DNA of 16,298 nt from assembly GCA_002722105.1 (NCBI GenBank), contig PBKF01000039.1:20399-36696 (forward strand), written 5' to 3'. Below the pieces are notes generated by a model. That model made no database searches. It saw only the letters and a list, made by a program, of their open reading frames with translations, and was not told the origin of the DNA. Shown in pieces: positions 15,328 through 16,298 of this stretch (positions are counted from its first letter, which is position 1; each line of letters starts with the position of its first letter). Both the position numbers and the translations under genes were made by a program. Source of the stretch: Fidelibacterota bacterium (GTDB taxonomy: Bacteria > Marinisomatota > Marinisomatia > Marinisomatales > UBA1611).

Positions 15328-15906
15328 ATGAAAGATAAACTAATACGAACATTTCTGGCTATTCCTGTTCCAGTTGATGTAAAATCAAAAAAAAATATGC
15401 TTTATTCCACTTTAGATTCATCAAATGGTGTTATTCATTGGGTAAAAAATACCCAACTTCACTTGACACTAAAATTTATAGGGCATACACCTGAATCATC
15501 TTTAAATAATATAATTAAACATGTTGAGAAAATTACATTAGATTTAAATCCGTTTGATTTGAAGATCAAAGATACAGGGTGTTTTCCTATCCCCGCAAGG
15601 CCTAGAGTGCTCTGGCTTGGGGTTCATGGTAAATTAGATCTACTTTTTAATCTTGTTGAAAAAATTGAATCCACCTTGGAACCAATAGGCTTTCCAAAAG
15701 CCGATCGGGAATTTTCACCTCACATAACTGTTGCAAGAATCAAGTATCCACAAAAGCATACTCCTAAAATTGATCCATTTTTAAAATCATCCTATGATCC
15801 AATTGATTTACCCGTAGATCGTGTGCAATTTTTCAGTAGCGAAATGCTGCAAAGCGAATCTGTTTATACCATATTAAAAACTTTTCCTCTTGGGGAAAAC
15901 TTATAA
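15328..15906 (+). CDS. thpR: RNA 2',3'-cyclic phosphodiesterase (2H/LigT family)
   Basis: 192-residue 2H phosphoesterase acting on 2',3'-cyclic or 2'-5' RNA ends. Two HxTx motifs are intact: HLTLKFIG (His45, Thr47) and HITVARIK (His132, Thr134). The normal N-terminus is RTFLAIPVP, so ATG 15328 is preferred over the upstream TTG 15298, which would add ten unconserved residues. An A9 run (15387-15395) codes for Lys-Lys-Asn. The 98-base gap before it (15230-15327) is AT-rich with a TATACT at 15279-15284 that might be a -10 box, and nothing else is clear. The gene stands between cinA and recA, the same order as the cinA-ligT-recA operon known in Deinococcus. The stop overlaps the recA ribosome binding site. 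Confidence 0.93.
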   Translation: MKDKLIRTFLAIPVPVDVKSKKNMLYSTLDSSNGVIHWVKNTQLHLTLKFIGHTPESSLNNIIKHVEKITLDLNPFDLKIKDTGCFPIPARPRVLWLGVHGKLDLLFNLVEKIESTLEPIGFPKADREFSPHITVARIKYPQKHTPKIDPFLKSSYDPIDLPVDRVQFFSSEMLQSESVYTILKTFPLGENL

Positions 15907-15910
15907 GGAG
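15905..15910 (+). promoter_or_regulatory. Shine-Dalgarno (AAGGAG) of recA
   Basis: AAGGAG overlaps the thpR TAA stop and lies five bases before ATG 15916. This fixes the recA start and indicates recA can be translated from the upstream operon transcript. Confidence 0.75.
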
Positions 15911-15915
15911 TTATT

Positions 15916-16298
15916 ATGTCTGCCGAAACGAAAAAGTCTAAAGCATTAGAATTAGCTATCACACAGATTGACCGTCAGTTTGGGAAAGGCTCTATTATGC
16001 GGCTTGGAGATGATCACTCACCAAATATGGAAAATGTGATCTCAACAGGATGTTTATCTTTAGATGTTGCTTTAGGGGTGGGAGGTGTTCCCAAAGGTAG
16101 GATTATTGAAATATATGGACCTGAATCATCAGGAAAAACAACTTTGGCCCTTCATATTGTGGCGGAAGCACAAAGGTCGGGAGGCTTTGCTGCTTTTATC
16201 GATGCGGAACACGCGGTTGATCCCGAATATTCCAAGAAATTAGGTGTCGATACAAAAGAATTATTGATTTCTCAACCGGATACCGGTTAGCAGGCTCT
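15916..16298 (+). CDS. recA: Recombinase RecA, 3'-truncated, with an in-frame TAG near the edge
   Basis: N-terminal third of the strand-exchange recombinase RecA. Start [20 protein letters not shown] and the [21 protein letters not shown], and Walker A GPESSGKT (68-75) stretches are canonical, as are [10 protein letters not shown] and LLISQPDTG. Codon 125 (16288-16290) is TAG where the family has Glu (DTGEQAL), and after it the frame continues with Gln-Ala-Leu to the window edge. GAG to TAG is a single base change. Because the window ends eight bases later, most of the gene (family length about 350) is not visible. A contig-end sequencing error is the simplest reading; a real nonsense mutation is possible. 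recA follows thpR with a strong ribosome binding site. Confidence 0.93.

Noticed and set aside
16288..16290. Stop-codon reassignment as an explanation for the in-frame TAG and TAA
   Set aside because: TAA, TGA and TAG each end other well-defined genes here (TAG ends dnaX right at the ybaB ribosome binding site), and no TAG or TAA occurs inside any other conserved gene.

Overview
The window reads as a contiguous piece of an AT-rich bacterial chromosome. Genes are tightly packed on standard code 11: TAA, TGA and TAG all serve as stops, and TAG ends dnaX. Both edges cut genes, serC on the left and recA on the right, so this may be a whole contig. The organism is Gram-negative: it has a FecR-domain protein ending in a predicted outer-membrane beta-barrel with a C-terminal Phe, and several Sec signal peptides. 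Yet it carries a long Bacillus-type SRP RNA with an Alu domain. Protein style and gene order suggest an uncultured FCB-group lineage such as Marinimicrobia/SAR406. That placement is inference only.

Left part (1-2828): the 3' two thirds of serC (serine biosynthesis) runs tail to tail into a minus-strand pair, an exported methionine sulfoxide reductase MsrA and a secreted protein with two carboxypeptidase-regulatory-like domains. Next comes a minus-strand GNAT acetyltransferase broken by one in-frame TAA.

Middle (2847-10013): a hotdog thioesterase is translationally coupled (ATGA) to a large FAD/Fe-S D-2-hydroxyacid dehydrogenase of the YdiJ/Dld type. A less familiar envelope cluster follows: a FecR/Pro-Glu linker/calcium-loop/beta-barrel protein, an exported or membrane protein of unknown family, and a charged coiled-coil protein with a strong ribosome binding site. 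A textbook intrinsic terminator closes the cluster. A small secreted-protein ORF appears to start inside that terminator hairpin.

Right part (10080-16298): an information-processing and phospholipid cluster in conserved order: SRP RNA, dnaX, ybaB, recR, pgsA, pgpA, cinA, thpR, recA. It joins two known neighbourhoods, scr-dnaX-ybaB-recR (as in Bacillus) and pgsA-cinA-recA / cinA-ligT-recA (as in Bacillus and Deinococcus). PgsA and PgpA perform consecutive steps of phosphatidylglycerol synthesis. Most genes here overlap or abut, which suggests one long transcription unit.

No mobile element, CRISPR array, tRNA or rRNA was seen. The points most worth checking are the in-frame TAG in recA, the in-frame TAA in the GNAT gene, the missing canonical start codon of pgsA, the terminator/start overlap at 9627-9656, the loss of all DnaX zinc cysteines with a possible slippage site, and the FecR-barrel fusion cluster. 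I did not find a clearly new defence or metabolic system.
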